From: Siphonodentalium dalli
Taxonomy: Eukaryota > Mollusca > Scaphopoda > Gadilida > Siphonodentaliidae
Direction of reading: 5' to 3'
Length of the DNA: 64,000 nucleotides
NCBI GenBank assembly: GCA_032622095.1
Contig: CP136064.1
Span: 217,758,205 to 217,822,204, forward strand
The translations under genes and the position numbers were made by a program. Under the pieces are notes generated by a model. That model did not search any database, had not been told where the DNA came from, and saw only the letters and a program-made list of their open reading frames with translations. Of this stretch, positions 44,828 to 54,280 are shown piece by piece (position 1 is the stretch's first letter; the number at the start of each line of letters is the position of its first letter).

Positions 44828-45343
44828 CACTCTCCATGTATAATGCACGGACCTCGTATACTGTTCCATCGCGACAATAATTAAGTTGTGATCTCATAGG
44901 AAAATACTTTTTTCTATTTTTAACGGGGTAAATGGAGTGATTAAAAAGTGTATGATAGCTATGTGGCCTGTTTTTTATACCAATTTTCATTCACCAAAGC
45001 CAGCTGGTTTTTGGGCACACATGTAGATAAATTACATATGTATCGACATATAATTATGGTGTTAACTACATCCACGAGCATTTCGTCACAATTATTGTGC
45101 ATTCCAAATCAATTTTTGCCGATTTGTGGACGTCAATTTAATCAATTGACGTATATTTGTATACCTCATATCCCTCATTGTCTAATTTTTCCTTGACCAT
45201 GGTGGATAATAATTAATTATTGTTCGGCAATTATATTCCACATATATATAATGGCTGCATTGGTTCGGTGACAACTGCTGTTTTCACGTGATGCCTTGTG
45301 CCTAAAGGAAAAAGGGGAAATGGAGTCATATAATGTCAGACTG

Positions 45344-45344
<1 letters not shown>

Positions 45345-45399
<55 letters not shown>
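45345..45399. repeat. (TA)n microsatellite, about 55 bp
   Basis: An uninterrupted TA alternation directly precedes the CTAGAAGGTGACCCGACTTC repeat, possibly its target or tail. Confidence 0.95.
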
Positions 45400-45730
45400 T
45401 AGAAGGTGACCCGACTTCGTCCGGGCTATTAAAAAAACCAAATTTCAAGTCGATTGCTCCACCCGTTTCCTAGATCTGGTCTGCGCATGCGCGAAGCTGG
45501 TGTCGCACGTGCTCGGCGACCCGATAAAATTCGTATCCGGGGCAAGATACATTCACATACCAAATTTAAAGTCAATATCTCAACCCGTTTCCGAGATCTC
45601 GTCTGCGCATGCGCGAAGCTGGCGTCGCACGTGCTCGGCGACCCGATAAAATTCGTATCCGGGGCAAGATACATTCACATACCAAATTTCAAGTCGATAG
45701 CTACACCCGTTTCCGAGATATATAGCCCAA
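45400..45730. repeat. Dispersed 'GACTTCGTCCGGG' repeat with 122-bp tandem duplication
   Basis: Starts AGGTGACCCGACTTCGTCCG and includes two near-identical 122-bp units (CTGCGCATGCGCGAAGCTGG at 45481 and 45603). The piece CATACCAAATTTCAAGTCGA, then CCCGTTTCCGAGAT resembles the 3' ends of RTE-type LINEs and their SINEs in invertebrates. No ORF. This family assignment is tentative. Confidence 0.55.
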
Positions 45731-46069
45731 TGTCATTTGCGGATACCTCGGCCGGTGATGAGTTAACGCGACACAGTCAAATGCATCGGCAGGGTGAGAG
45801 TTAACGTAATCTAACTTTATGACCTCTGACGACGTCATAGAATTTACGCATTGATTTTATCCCGATAAAAGCATCGTACCACTTGTACCTAATAATTGAG
45901 GCAGATAACTAAAACGGATACATACATATTATATATCGTTGGAAAGATGAAGCCACACAGATTCTAACCGTGCAAATTATATGACTGGCAATTTATTATT
46001 CGCGCTATATCGAATCGATTTGTGAGCACCGAACTGAAATATATTAGCGCAAAAACGGCGTAAAAATAG

Positions 46070-46254
46070 ATTTGACCTCCGCACGTGAAAAGTTGACCTC
46101 GCACGGACAAATAAATATGCCTATGTTCGTCTCCGGCCGAAAACACATCCAAATACCAAATTTCATCGAAATTGGCTTAGTCGTTTTCGAGTCCATCGAT
46201 TTCAAACACACACACACACACACACACACAAACAAACAAACACATACACACACA
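46070..46254. repeat. SINE- or LINE-tail-like repeat ending in (CA)n
   Basis: AATACCAAATTTCATCGAAA, TTGGCTTAGTCGTTTTCGAG and TCCATCG lead directly into a (CA)n run at 46206-46254. This arrangement is common at 3' ends of RTE-like retroposons in invertebrates. The 5' end is not defined. Confidence 0.5.
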
Positions 46255-47960
46255 GATCTTTCAAAATATATAATAGATATATATATAGGACCACCAGCGA
46301 TTATGCGTTTTCCAGCACAGGGTCGCATCTAACCTCAAACATTGCACCCATTCAGCAGAATGGGCGCCAAGTAACTATTTCAATGTGTCAACAAAAGTCC
46401 TAGTTACAATAAAACTCAGTCGTAACACAGAACAGGGGCGTGTAACACAAGGCAAACGGGACAGAGCTGCTGCTCTCGTTCCCAATCTCCCGCATCTAAG
46501 TATAGTGACAGCCTTCCTTAAATATAGGCTTCCATCAAATGTAGGATTGATACTGAAATGATCACTCAAGCTCACAAGCATCTTGTCTCTTCTGACCTGC
46601 TGTTCAGAAGAGAATACTCATGCTATTGTTAAAGGCACATCTGCATTGCAGAGAGTTTCATATATTGCCAGAACAGAAATATATAGCAACAGAAAGTAAT
46701 GTTTACAAAATTTGAGATAAACCATAATGAACATCTGAACTTGCTGTTAATCCGAGAGTGCCTAATTTAAATATAGTTACAACAGTATGCCTTATCCTAA
46801 CCTCAATTCTGTTCTGCTGAATAGACAATAAAGAGCGTTTAATCACATGACCATAATGAAAACGATTACGGACCAAGGCTCGAATATTACCATGGAGTTT
46901 CTATTTATATCTTATGTTTCTATTTACCTTTCTGGTGTCGTGTCTAGTGGATTGGCGTTCGGTAGAAATTAAATAGGGATTAACTAATTTCTGTGTTTCT
47001 TCCAATTCACCACTAACATTGCCTTCATTTGTATGTGTATCATTATAAGTGCACGGGAGTCGGCACTCGTTGCTGAACATAACATTATCACCCAGCAGTA
47101 TAGGGCCAACTAACACTATCACACATTGGTCCCGATTAGATATGAGAGTAGGGGGTTGTTTATGTTGTAAAGTATGTACCCTCTTTTTAGTGGCATATGT
47201 AGGCACCCGCCAATCCACAAGTTGTTGTATTCCTACTTTCCGGTAACAATACATTGTTTGGGAATGTATATATATTTGAAACACATTCCATGATTTCCAC
47301 TCACAAAATGGTTTCCAATCGTATTGTCATCATCCAATTGTGAGAACTCAAGAATCGTTAACAGTAACATTTAACGAAGAACAATAACTCTAAAATAAAA
47401 CAAAATATCAAAACATCGCAAGCATAAGCTGTATAATAGACCATCTCAGAGATGGGCCTACCCAAGGGGAAGTTTATGAGTGTTTGCTAACTCTCATCAA
47501 TGGTCCACGATAATGTTTGAATAATCGCATAAATATTGAAGATGGTTAGACTGCAGCTGCAGTCTGAATATATGGGGTTCAATTGAATATATGATGCGGA
47601 TCGGGGAAATATATCAAATTAATCTTAGCAAGAAATAAGTCAAATGACATACGTTAGAGCTTATCTCATACAGAGCCATTAGTTGATTTGACAATTTCCC
47701 GATGAAGAGGACTGCTGTCTTTTTGACGCAAAACACACCCACATGAGAGAAATCTCAGCACACGAAAACTATGCCAGATTCAAAATATCTCGTGACAATT
47801 ACTCGTACCTTTTATTACTATCAGCTGATGGTAATAAAATTACCTGATCCTACGATTGAATTTCAAAATTCTGTAGTTCAAAATTCATTTAGCTAGAATT
47901 TGTTAAGGGTTTAACACAAGCAAGTAACCCTGTTTTGGCTCGTGGGTTCGTAACATGGGT

Positions 47961-48122
47961 TTTTGGAACCCATCAGAGCGGTGTTCATTGAGAGGTCTCA
48001 GAGGTGGTAACCATGTCTCTGAGAACTATGCTGCCTCATTTTGGGCCAAGAGGTATTTGTATATCCACCTTCCCTGAATTTTAGAGTAGGTTGGTCGTTC
48101 TTTTTATTAAAATGGGGAAGAG
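47961..48122 (+). other. 3' untranslated region and polypurine tract of the composite
   Basis: Related to 32190-32348. It ends in ATTAAAATGGGGAAGAG directly before the right LTR (48123). This identifies the right LTR as a 3' LTR in the plus direction. Confidence 0.8.
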
Positions 48123-48437
48123 TGTTGTATTTATGGGTTTTAATAGTTAGGCCTGGTAGAGTAAAACCTGTATCAAATAGATGCTTCTCGGCAAACGGCT
48201 CCAATATAGCGATATTGGAGCGAAGATACGGGAGAATCCGGAGACCACCGAGGATGCCCGAAGATAGCCGGAAGTTCACGAGATGACGAGGCTGACGGAA
48301 ACCCATCACTTGAATCCAAACCAACCTATTGACAACATCGTGTATTTCTATTGCTGTATTATTAAAAGGTATTATTTCACACTTGCACTTCATGTATAAT
48401 TATTCACAATGCTGCACTGTACCCCATAATTATAACA
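48123..48437 (+). repeat. Right LTR of the composite (315 bp)
   Basis: Appears identical to 31440-31754. It is followed by TC and then BEL LTR sequence TGAATCAGTGAATGCG, which continues the interrupted 3' LTR of the BEL-type element. Confidence 0.92.
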
Positions 48438-49044
48438 TCTGAATCAGTGAATGCGATGATCATGGAACAGTTAGTTGACTCTAGAAATGTGACTTGTCTT
48501 TCTAAATCATGGTTGCAGTGGAACGTGATTATAATGCGGTGTCCTATATTGAACAGTTCTAGAATTGATAGTGATTAATCCATTGAGCTCAACCCATGTG
48601 ATCGCAGTGTGCGTAATTTATGCTTTATGATTGTCGAGTACATTGTACATTAATCTGCATTCTGATTGAAAGAGAATATGAACATTCTTATGCTGTTATC
48701 GACGAGTTACTGTTAAATTACTGTCAACATATTGTATTAATTTGATCACTGTAATCGTGCTTTTGTATTGCTACCTCGCATGTGTGTGGTCTAGGTGTAT
48801 ATTTCATTTATTCTCCATGTCAATTCTCTATGTCGCATCTATATGGCTTTGCTTATTTACCACCTCACATGTATGTGGTTTAGTTGAATATTTCATGTAT
48901 TGTTGCTATTGGATTACCTATGTCGCATGCGTATGGCCTTTATTCTATCAATGTCTTATGATGTTCTTTCTGTATTCACAGGCTGAAACCAATAAATCAG
49001 CGTTAAACAGCAGTGGCGTGCATCATTTACTCCATCGCGAAACA
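48438..49044 (+). repeat. 3' LTR of the BEL-type element, second part
   Basis: Matches 27567-28175 with a few substitutions and a 4-base gap. It ends CATCGCGAAACA at 49044, followed by the second copy of GTGGG and the rest of the M1a element. Confidence 0.92.
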
Positions 49045-49523
49045 GTGGGTATCCTGTGAAAATATTTCCACCCGTCAAAAACCGCCACAAACAGAAATAA
49101 CAACAAAATGTAGACAGACTTTGTCCGTATACAAATAAGAAATATCGCATAAACAGTATGTTATTGTCATATATTTGACCATTGTTATGTAAACAAAAGC
49201 ATAAAAAGTTACTTTTCTGGTGTTTGTTTATATTATGATGGTAAACATAAAGAGCGTTCTTTGTTGGTGAATTCCTGATATGGAACGAATAAAGAGCGTT
49301 TTATGCCATTTGTGTGTGATTAGCCAGCAGCATTATGCTGTCTTCTGTAACACAATCAGGCTCTTGCTTAGGTGAAATATAGTAAATTTTTATGATAACA
49401 TGCTGTTTACGCGATGGTCATGGTATATATGAAAGAAACTGTATGCGTTTTAATGTTTTTCTGTTTACGGTGATTGGAACAAATATGAATATTTTCGACA
49501 ACTAAGGCCTCACGTGCATTTAA

Positions 49524-49783
49524 CTGATTACTATTGCTTGAATTCTTCTTGAGAGAAATTTAATTGCTCTTAACTGAAATTCCTTCGTTGTCGGCGCAAT
49601 TTCCCTTAAAATGAATGCAATTCTCTTTTGAAAAAAATGGCTATAAAATGTAAATTTTCCCTCCCATAGCCAATTAGCATTATCATAATATACAGAAATG
49701 GTATTGGCTAGCGCTACTAGTATGTATATGTGCATGCGTGTCGATTTAGTCTGTAACGCGTAGTAATTATTTAGATATCTTAC
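49524..49783. other. Intron 1 of DUF4291 copy A next to exon 1
   Basis: Between M1a and the donor site. It contains AATTCTTCTTGAGAGAAATT-type short repeats (49540-49640) and GTAAGA, the donor of exon 1, at 49778-49783. Confidence 0.6.
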
Positions 49784-49968
49784 CTTTGGTGGGTCACAGC
49801 ATACTCCGCTATTGTTGGTTTATAAGCTTGGTATACAATGACGGAATTGTCGTCATACTGGGCAAGTATGTGCTTTCCACTTTCAGGCCAATGTTTCCTA
49901 GATTGTTCCAGATATGGTTCGGTTCTGAACTCCTGTGAAGAACTGGTTGCTGCTTGAGATTCAGCCAT
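49784..49968 (-). CDS. DUF4291 copy A, exon 1 (start of the protein)
   Basis: ATG at 49966-49968 gives MAESQAATSSSQEFRTEPYL, then HWPESGKHILAQYDDNSVIV and YQAYKPTIAEYAVTHQ, ending in AG before the donor GTAAGA. The AG joins the A of exon 2 to make Arg, and the join reads HQRFGG, as in DUF4291. The N-terminal ~20 residues are Ser/Gln-rich and not conserved in the family. It lies between two inverted copies of one MITE (M1a, M1b). No equivalent exon for copy B was found up to 64000. Confidence 0.9.
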
Positions 49969-50363
49969 TATACCGAGGGCTGCTGACTTGGTTGATGCGG
50001 TTATTGTGTTACGAATAGGCTACAGTTCAATGACAGGCTTTATATTATCGATACATTGCCATGTGTTGTGAAACGTGGTTCTATATATAGCAATGTAAAC
50101 AAGGATGTGGAATACACTGTTGACAAAATAGGTTTGGTTTATTCATTAGTATGTATAAAGATAGTCGTATATATGGACGATGGAATTGAATGCAATAAAA
50201 TGAATTGACAAAAACAAATCTCTGCGACCAACTGAGGTAACTTACGTTGGTGTATAATGCAAAATCCATTTAGTTTTGGTGCGACATAGACAGCGTATGT
50301 TCAGTTCACTAATGGAAATTCCTCCTTTGGACAGGAGCACCCCCCCCCATATGGCATGTTTAA
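49969..50363. other. Upstream region of DUF4291 copy A exon 1
   Basis: Probable 5' untranslated region and promoter on the minus strand; no TATA box could be assigned with confidence. It contains a C10 run at about 50340-50349. It is bordered by M1b. Confidence 0.4.
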
Positions 50364-50856
50364 AGGCACGTGAGGCCTTAGTTGTCGAAAATATTCATAT
50401 TTGTTCCAATCACCGTAAACAGAAAAACATTAAAACGCATACAGTTTCGTTCATATATACCATGACCATCGCGTAAACAGCATGTTATCATAAAGATTTA
50501 CTATATTTTACCTAAGCAAGAGCCTGGTTGTGTTACAGAAGACAGCACAATGCTGCTGGCTAACCACACACAAATGGCATAAACGCTCTTTATTCGTTCC
50601 ATATCAGGAATTCACCAACAAAGAACGCTCTTTATGTTTACCATCATAATATAAACAAACACCAGAAAAGTAACTTTTTATGCTTTTGTTTACATAACAA
50701 TGGTCAAAGATATGACAATAACATACTGTTTATGCGATATTTCTTATTTGTATACGGACAAAGTCTGTCTACATTTTGTTGTTCTTTCTGTTTGTGGCGG
50801 TTTTTGACGGGTGGAAATATTTTCACAGGATACCCACCGCCAACCGTATAGTACCT
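50364..50856. mobile_element. TTAA-flanked MITE 'M1b' (493 bp), inverted relative to M1a
   Basis: TTAA at 50360-50363 and 50857-50860. Ends AGGCACGTGAGGCC and ACGGTTGGCGG... AGGTAC (on the complementary strand). Reverse complement of M1a over the full length with few differences. No ORF of significance. Confidence 0.88.
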
Positions 50857-50860
50857 TTAA

Positions 50861-51930
50861 CTCTAGATGTAATACTTATTCACTGCATGTTTCCGGAACT
50901 AGAAGTCATGCAAAAGACTTGTTCCGTGGTCTTGATGATGATGATCATAAGTTCTTTTTTCTTTCTGTTTTTAAGTGCACAATGATACGGTTCGCGTTTT
51001 CCGATCTAGAATGTTCCTTCTTATATAGTTTCGTTGTAAATGATGGTTTTCTGTCTGTCTACTTGAGTATTTTAGCCATGGAATATCGCCATCATATCGG
51101 ATGTCAATGAGATTTGGTATGGATGTTCACCATCACAATGGCTTTCAATAAAGTGATGGTGATATTTACGTTTTACCTGTTGGAGTTATTCTCATTTGTT
51201 TATTTATGGGTTCCGTCCTGTCTATATACACGTTTCGATTGCCCAACACGCGGGTATGGCATGCAGTGGTGGAAGAACCCGTGATAACGTACCTCTTGTT
51301 TGCGAACATTTATCAATAAAAAGACTGTTATTTCGGATTTAATATTCATGGTCAATTATATGTACATATAACATGACTGCAAAAATATCGCAAAATGTTA
51401 AAATTCGAGCTACCTCTAAATAAATGATGTGCGCAAACTATAAAGAGGACGTCTTTGCTGGAATCCATGTTCAATGAGTGCGCGAAAATTAGACTGTACG
51501 AATTTCAATATACGAGTAAGGTATACGAGATGTGGCGACATTAGCCGCTCCAACATAGCTGTCGGGTGAAATTTTTCATATGGTAGCCGATTACTATGTA
51601 CTGTATACCATCATTTGGCGTCATCGAACAAACAAAAATTATGACAAGCAAGTGTATAATTACACATATTAACGCATACACAAATGAATTTTGGTAAGAT
51701 GGTGAATTCGACCACCATCATCACATAAAGATTCCCACATACTATGGAAGGCCAAGTTCACATTTAATAGCCAATTCCTCTCTTAACAACAATTTTGGCT
51801 GTCGAATTTCTTTTAAGAGAAATTATGTGCATTCTTCTTAAAAAAAATTATTTTTAAGAAAACAATTATTTCTCTTATTGATTATTCGTTAAAAAGAATT
51901 GATTTCTTTTTAAGAGAAATTCAATTCCTT
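50861..51930. other. No gene recognised
   Basis: Spacer between the two DUF4291 copies. No protein motif. The last 160 bases are AATTTCTCTTAA-type short repeats. Confidence 0.45.
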
Positions 51931-51934
51931 TTGA

Positions 51935-52390
51935 AGGTAATCAATCCGATCAGACGCTCCTAAATTACTATTTGTTGGCTTCGGGGGTAAAAATATTTGA
52001 TTCGAGTCGAGGAACCCACCCATCAAAGCTCAGAGTGATCAGATATCGATTTTTACGTTTGTTATTTCTCGAGATGTGTAATAATATGTGGCCGAGAAAC
52101 ACGTGGTCAAACGAAGGGTCTCGGACAAAATTGCGGATGAAGATGGATAACTGTAAAATCAAGTGGTAATACGGTCACATTTCGTGATACTTTAGTGACA
52201 ATACGACCATATTTTATTGAACAAAATGTTGATAAATACAAAATTTTGGGAAATTTGATACCATAACTGTTAGTGTTTAGCATTATTTTGTTGCAATAAA
52301 TCGATTCTGATAACTAAAGCGTATTTTGAAGACATGTTGTTGCTGTTGTATCTTGATGGTATGGGGACCGTCTGATCGGATTGAGTACCT
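51935..52390. mobile_element. R1-family TTAA element (copy 3)
   Basis: Left end AGGTAATCAATCCGATCAGA after a mutated TTGA; right end TCTGATCGGATTGAGTACCT then TTAA (52391-52394). It contains the family block TATTTGATTCGAGTCGAGGA and the non-palindromic middle with TTGAAGACATGTTGTTG. No transposase. Confidence 0.8.
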
Positions 52391-52394
52391 TTAA

Positions 52395-52990
52395 GAAGAA
52401 TTCAAGTTTTCTTAACAGGAATTCTAACACAAAAAGATGAAACTTCCCTAAGTTGAAGTGGGCACTTCAGTTAACATTCGCAAACTGCCACCAACACTAG
52501 TGACTGGATCGTCCCATAATATTATACGTTAAGGTAACAGCTGTTGAAATACTAATTCTTCTTAAGAGGAATTGATTTTTTTTTTTAGAAGAATGAATGT
52601 CTTCCGAAGAGCAATTGTTTTTCCTTAATTCCTTAATTTTCTTAACAAGAATGCAATTCCTCTTATAAAGGGGAATTTAATTTTTCTTTTAAAACATTTA
52701 ATTCCTCGTAATAAAAATTGCATTCTCTCTTAACATGAATTGTTTTTCTCTTAACAAAACTGTGGCTAACAAATTCCTGTATTAAAAGAGAAACTGCATT
52801 TTTCGTGAGAGGAATTGGGTTTCTATATCAACAAGAAATAAATTCTTATTAATGAAAAATCAATTCATAACAGTTTTTAACAGAATTTGTTTTTAACGAA
52901 ACTCAGTTCCCAATTCCTGTTACAAAGAATTGAATTTTTGTTAAGAATTCCATTTCTCTTAACAAAAATTAAATTCAGCTTAAAATCAAT
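52395..52990. repeat. Dense cluster of TTAAGAG/AATT short palindromic repeats
   Basis: About 600 bases made almost entirely of variations on AATTCTTCTTAAGAGGAATT and AATTTCTCTTAACAAAAATT in both orientations. The same motif clusters occur at about 24250-24440, 25010-25170, 49540-49640, 51770-51930 and 61140-61200. No fixed unit length, so it is not a simple satellite. Confidence 0.75.
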
Positions 52991-53034
52991 TTCTCTTACG
53001 GGCAAGAAGCGCGTTTTGACAAGATATTTTCCAA

Positions 53035-53720
53035 GAAATAATTTCTCTGGATCTATCTGACCAATTATGAAGAGACAACAAAAACAATGGATTTAATACA
53101 TTTGACAGGTTGGAAATATTATTTTATTTTTGTCCCTTTCGGTACCAAGAACTCCTAGAATAATTAATAATTTCACATAGAACTCCAATCACCAAATAGC
53201 TTATTTTCTTGGCTCAACGACAGGAGGCTTCATTTGTATAATAATGTTTAGTTAGATTTTTAATTGCATAATGTTGCATCATACCCCTATATATTATAAT
53301 GAAGAATAAAGCAGTCATAAATATTCCAGCCCAATGAACACAAATGTTGATATCCACTCAAGCAGAGATTAGTCAACTTGAATTAGATTAGGCCACAGTG
53401 TTAAGAGATATGGTGGTCAGCTTTAACTTGGTTATGAACCCATGACCCACAACTCATCTCACTCGAAATTTTAATTGATCAGTAGGCATGACATGAAAAT
53501 TCTCAAATATAGTAAATTATTTATGGGTAGTTGCCTTTCTAAATGAAAATAAAAATAAAATTAAATTTCACGAATCAAGAAAAATTAAATTAAATTTCAC
53601 GAATCAAGAAAAATTAAATTAAATTTCACGAATCAAGAAAAATTAAGTCTCATCTTATGGTCTTGAGATAAGATATTGTGGATATATGAACTGCACTTTT
53701 GAAAAAAATATGTTGTACAG
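53035..53720 (+). repeat. Dispersed repeat, second copy of 22120-22720
   Basis: Same orientation and order of blocks as at 22120. It contains a local triplication of about 29 bp (TTAAATTTCACGAATCAAG unit) at about 53565-53645 which the other copy lacks. Confidence 0.75.
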
Positions 53721-54067
53721 AAGTTTTTGCTATAAAAATAAAGTAAATGAAGTTCTAATATCCGAATGGTTCTTAAAGATTGTGTCACAGTAATAGCTTG
53801 TACCAAACTTCACAAAGAGATTCCTGGCAGATTTTGAGAAAATCCATTTTGAAATACCAGAAAATTTGGCAAAACGTGCGTCTGACCCTTAAGAGGAATT
53901 CAATTCTCACTAAGATAAATTGGCTATTAAATGTGAATTTGGCCTCCCATACACTTCAAGAGAAACGATCAGGGAAGTGGAATGAGCTGCTGTTTTTGTG
54001 GGCTCTATATATATTTATCAGCTGATAAGTACACAAGTAAGCAGGCTGTTACGAGAAATCAGAAGAT
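53721..54067. other. 3' flank of DUF4291 copy B
   Basis: The last 80 bases align with the 3' flank of copy A (11860-11937), e.g. TATATTTATCA-C-GATAA and ATCAGA-GATTTACGTGAA. No other feature. Confidence 0.5.
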
Positions 54068-54280
54068 TTACGTGAATCCAACAACTTTTGGTCCAGTGTC
54101 GTCATAGAAGTCCAGGTCTATCCGATGTGATGTGTTCATATCTGTAACTTTATAAACTCGTTCCCTGGCTGTTTGTAATTGTTTTAACCCTTCGCCGTCG
54201 GTGAATTGTCCCTGCTGTTTCACGAAATCCGTAATGTCTGTTATACTCACTATCCATTCTGATGCGTACTTCTTGAGAAC
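54068..54280 (-). CDS. DUF4291 copy B, exon 4
   Basis: 70 codons plus stop. Encodes KKYASEWIVSITDITDFVKQ and ARERVYKVTDMNTSHRIDLD, ending DDTGPKVVGFT. Acceptor TTTTGCGACAG just above 54280. A TAA-flanked MITE begins only 80 bases upstream in intron 3. Confidence 0.92.
   Translation of the reverse strand, partial: VLKKYASEWIVSITDITDFVKQQGQFTDGEGLKQLQTARERVYKVTDMNTSHRIDLDFYDDTGPKVVGFT

Larger units (their letters stand above)
44828..47960. other. Non-coding internal region of the composite, repeats only
   Basis: This holds a (TA)n run (45345-45399), a dispersed repeat with 122-bp tandem duplication (45400-45730), a repeat ending in a (CA)n run (46070-46254) and, from 46255 to 47960, sequence without any motif I recognise. 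No pol gene belonging to the plus-strand gag is present. Confidence 0.6.
31440..48437 (+). mobile_element. 17-kb gypsy-type composite bounded by identical 315-bp LTRs
   Basis: The LTRs at 31440-31754 and 48123-48437 appear identical base for base, start TGTTGTATTTATGGG and end CATAATTATAACA. The right one is preceded by a polypurine tract (AAAATGGGGAAGAG, 48109-48122). Between them lie a TatD fragment, another polypurine tract followed by a second, diverged LTR (32349-32725), a plus-strand Gag ORF, a 7.9-kb minus-strand gag-pol-ORF3 block, and 3.2 kb of non-coding repeats. The identical LTRs suggest a recent insertion of the whole composite. A simple LTR element would not have this order, so rearrangement or misassembly is involved. 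Confidence 0.85.
27212..49044 (+). mobile_element. BEL-type LTR element without RT, itself split by a gypsy-type composite
   Basis: The element is bounded by an exact 5-bp duplication GTGGG (27207-27211 and 49045-49049). The 5' LTR is 27212-28175. The 3' LTR starts at 31083 after a purine-rich tract (GGCGGGGGAG) and is interrupted at 31437/48438 by a 17-kb insertion. LTRs begin TGTATCACGCGG and end CGCGAAACA. They differ at about seven places plus a 4-base indel, so the insertion is fairly young. The coding region holds Gag and protease but no RT, RNase H or integrase. Confidence 0.93.
27187..49519. mobile_element. TTAA-flanked MITE 'M1a' (495 bp), split by the BEL element
   Basis: Left piece 27187-27211, right piece 49050-49519. 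TTAA occurs at 27183-27186 and 49520-49523. Terminal repeats: AGGTACGG at the left; the right end GGCCTCACGTGCAT reads as ATGCACGTGAGGCC on the other strand. Once the BEL insertion and one GTGGG copy are removed it is 495 bp, nearly the same as the inverted sister copy M1b (50364-50856, 493 bp). The two copies flank exon 1 of DUF4291 in opposite orientations. Confidence 0.85.
11938..49968 (-). pseudogene. DUF4291-family gene, copy A (broken in exon 3)
   Basis: Four minus-strand exons (49784-49968, 23841-24012, 14818-15219, 11938-12150) would encode a DUF4291 protein of about 230 residues, a usual size for this family of unknown function. I recognise it from HILAQYDDNSVIVYQAY in exon 1, RMSWIKTNFLWM-x-YRCGWA in exon 2, RLxWDPDH and RAIQLGLQGQ in exon 3, and EWIVSITDIT with ARERVY in exon 4. 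Exons 1, 2 and 4 are intact with GT-AG borders. Exon 3 has a premature stop, an insertion and a lost acceptor. Intron 1 holds the 22-kb LTR nest and intron 2 the 5.4-kb inverted-repeat element. It could still make an exon-3-skipped product. Confidence 0.85.

Noticed and set aside
48437-48447. Clean 5-bp target duplication for the 17-kb composite
   Set aside because: The repeated TGAATCAG is offset by two bases at the right side and the BEL LTR has GAATC twice at this point, so the exact duplication cannot be fixed.
49050-50856. One 1.8-kb foldback transposon with ~490-bp arms containing exon 1
   Set aside because: Each arm has its own complete pair of ends and its own TTAA duplication, so these are two independent insertions of one MITE in opposite orientation. 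The DNA between them is host sequence.
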